NCBI GenBank assembly: GCA_003560175.1
Contig: PWIZ01000137.1
Location: 1-7,579 of the forward strand
Direction: 5' to 3'
DNA: 7,579 bases
DNA from: Halomonas sp.
GTDB lineage: Bacteria > Pseudomonadota > Gammaproteobacteria > Pseudomonadales > Halomonadaceae
The translations under genes and the position numbers were made by a program. Shown here one piece after another: positions 6,883 to 7,579 of the stretch; positions within the stretch are counted from its first letter, which is position 1; each line of letters begins with the position of its first letter. The notes under the pieces were generated by a model, which was not told the DNA's origin, searched no databases, and saw nothing but the letters and a program-made list of their open reading frames with translations.

Positions 6883-7089
6883 ATGTACGTATGTCTCTGC
6901 AAGGGGGTCTCCGACCACCAGATCCGCCAGACCGTCGAGGACGGGGCGCGCAGCTGGCGCGACGTCCAGCGTGAGACCGGCTGTGGCACCCAGTGCGGCA
7001 AGTGCGCCGTCCAGGGCAAGGGCATCACCCGGGAGGCGGTGAAGGCCGAGCTGATGGTGGGCGCCGAGGATCTGGCCTACGCCGTATAG
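6883..7089 (+). CDS. bfd: Bacterioferritin-associated ferredoxin
   Basis: Bfd is a small [2Fe-2S] protein that docks on bacterioferritin and delivers electrons through its haem to the stored ferric core, releasing Fe(II) when iron is scarce. The 68-residue product begins MYVCLCKGVSDHQIRQ, almost as in E. coli (MYVCLCNGISDKKIRQ). The cluster ligands are C4, C6, C38 and C41 in the CLC and QCGKC motifs; an extra cysteine, C34, sits just before them. The length fits the family (64 in E. coli, about 73 in Pseudomonas). It precedes bfr on the same strand, as in E. coli, but the 151-nt gap has its own promoter-like sequences, so the two can be expressed oppositely with iron. A Fur-box-like sequence lies in its promoter. 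Confidence 0.96.
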   Translation: MYVCLCKGVSDHQIRQTVEDGARSWRDVQRETGCGTQCGKCAVQGKGITREAVKAELMVGAEDLAYAV

Positions 7090-7135
7090 GCGAATCGGGA
7101 TTGTTCTCGATGTCTTTATCATGTAATTGATTTTG

Positions 7136-7164
7136 TTGGATATTTTGTGATTTGTCGCTAGACT
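7136..7164 (+). promoter_or_regulatory. Candidate promoter for bfr
   Basis: TTGGAT (7136-7141) and TAGACT (7159-7164) are spaced by 17 bp in a clearly AT-rich stretch (7100-7160) that contrasts with the GC-rich genes. Start of transcription would be near 7171, giving a leader of about 70 nt. A second candidate -10, TGTAAT at 7122-7127 (five of six), has only a poor -35, TTGTTC at 7101-7106. Confidence 0.4.
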
Positions 7165-7165
7165 G

Positions 7166-7224
7166 GTCGTCAGCGCTTGGCAGTGCCCATGCCTGCATGC
7201 CAAGCTGCATCCCTACCTGACGAC
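7166..7224 (+). repeat. Nested inverted repeats in the bfr leader
   Basis: An outer perfect 8-bp pair, GTCGTCAG (7166-7173) and CTGACGAC (7217-7224), encloses an inner perfect 8-bp pair, GCTTGGCA (7175-7182) and TGCCAAGC (7198-7205), with a 15-nt loop. The structure ends 5 nt before the bfr ribosome site GAGGTGA (7230-7236). No T run follows, so it is not a terminator. The inner stem would be in the bfr mRNA; the outer one only if transcription starts upstream of 7166. Confidence 0.65.
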
Positions 7225-7240
7225 ATCCAGAGGTGAGTCC

Positions 7241-7579
7241 ATGAAAGGCGACAGCAAGGTCATCGAGTATCTCAACAAGGCCCTGGGCAACGAGCTGGTG
7301 GCGATCAACCAGTACTTCCTGCACGCCAAGATGTACAAGGATTGGGGCCTGCAGAAGCTGGCCAAGTGGGAGTACGATGAGTCCATCGAGGAGATGCAGC
7401 ACGCCGACAAGATCATCGATCGCATCCTCTTCCTCGAGGGCATGCCCAACCTGCAGGACCTGGGCAAGCTGCACATCGGCGAAAACGTTCGCGAGATGCT
7501 GGAGTGCGACCTCAAGATCGAGCACGACGGCCGCCGCGACTACATCGAGGCCATCGACTACTGCGAGCAGGTCAAGGAC
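7241..7579 (+). CDS. bfr: Bacterioferritin, N-terminal 113 residues (cut by window edge)
   Basis: Bacterioferritin forms a 24-subunit cytoplasmic shell that oxidises Fe(II) at dinuclear ferroxidase centres and stores the mineral; haem groups lie between subunit pairs. The visible 113 of about 158 residues are very similar to E. coli Bfr: [20 protein letters not shown] against [20 protein letters not shown]. Ferroxidase ligands E18, E51, H54 and E94 are present, as is M52, the axial haem ligand. Y25 and D90 are also kept. E127 and H130 lie beyond the window. Both catalytic and haem residues are therefore retained, arguing against a specialised subunit lacking either. The ATG at 7241 has GAGGTGA at 7230-7236. 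bfd lies directly upstream, and a promoter and nested inverted repeats separate them. Confidence 0.97.
   Translation, partial: MKGDSKVIEYLNKALGNELVAINQYFLHAKMYKDWGLQKLAKWEYDESIEEMQHADKIIDRILFLEGMPNLQDLGKLHIGENVREMLECDLKIEHDGRRDYIEAIDYCEQVKD

Overview
The window looks like core chromosome of a GC-rich gammaproteobacterium. Halomonas or a close relative is my best guess. This rests on the proteins, the roughly two-thirds GC content, and the conserved arrangement in which lptF-lptG diverges from pepA-holC-valS, as in E. coli. The species call is an inference; no rRNA or other marker is present.

Layout. On the minus strand, reading right to left from about 3960: pepA (leucyl aminopeptidase, 3959-2427), a class IV branched-chain aminotransferase of the ilvE type (2282-1182), holC (DNA polymerase III chi subunit, 1179-718) and the first 135 codons of valS (407 to the window edge). 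On the plus strand, reading right from about 4120: lptF (4124-5206), lptG (5203-6267, overlapping lptF by ATGA) and a small RDD-family membrane protein (6284-6760). These are followed by an iron-storage pair, bfd (6883-7089) and the first 113 codons of bfr (from 7241, cut by the window edge).

How the genes work together. LptF and LptG are the membrane half of the LptB2FG transporter that extracts lipopolysaccharide from the inner membrane. Bfd binds bacterioferritin and passes electrons to it so that stored ferric iron is released; its promoter carries a Fur-box-like sequence. PepA, HolC and ValRS are housekeeping proteins. The aminotransferase is extra compared with the E. coli order and sits between pepA and holC, 2 nt from holC.

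Non-coding content. The 310-nt gap between holC and valS holds a TATAAT promoter overlapping the holC stop codon and a REPIN-like pair of inverted REP elements. The pepA/lptF gap holds four 15-bp tandem repeats plus a decayed fifth, with candidate divergent promoters that share one -10 sequence. The pepA/ilvE gap has two GC hairpins lying inside a possible 25-codon upstream frame. The bfr leader has two nested perfect 8-bp inverted repeats.

I found no mobile gene cluster, CRISPR array, defence system or RNA gene. The coding content is ordinary; the second-look items are all in the intergenic DNA.
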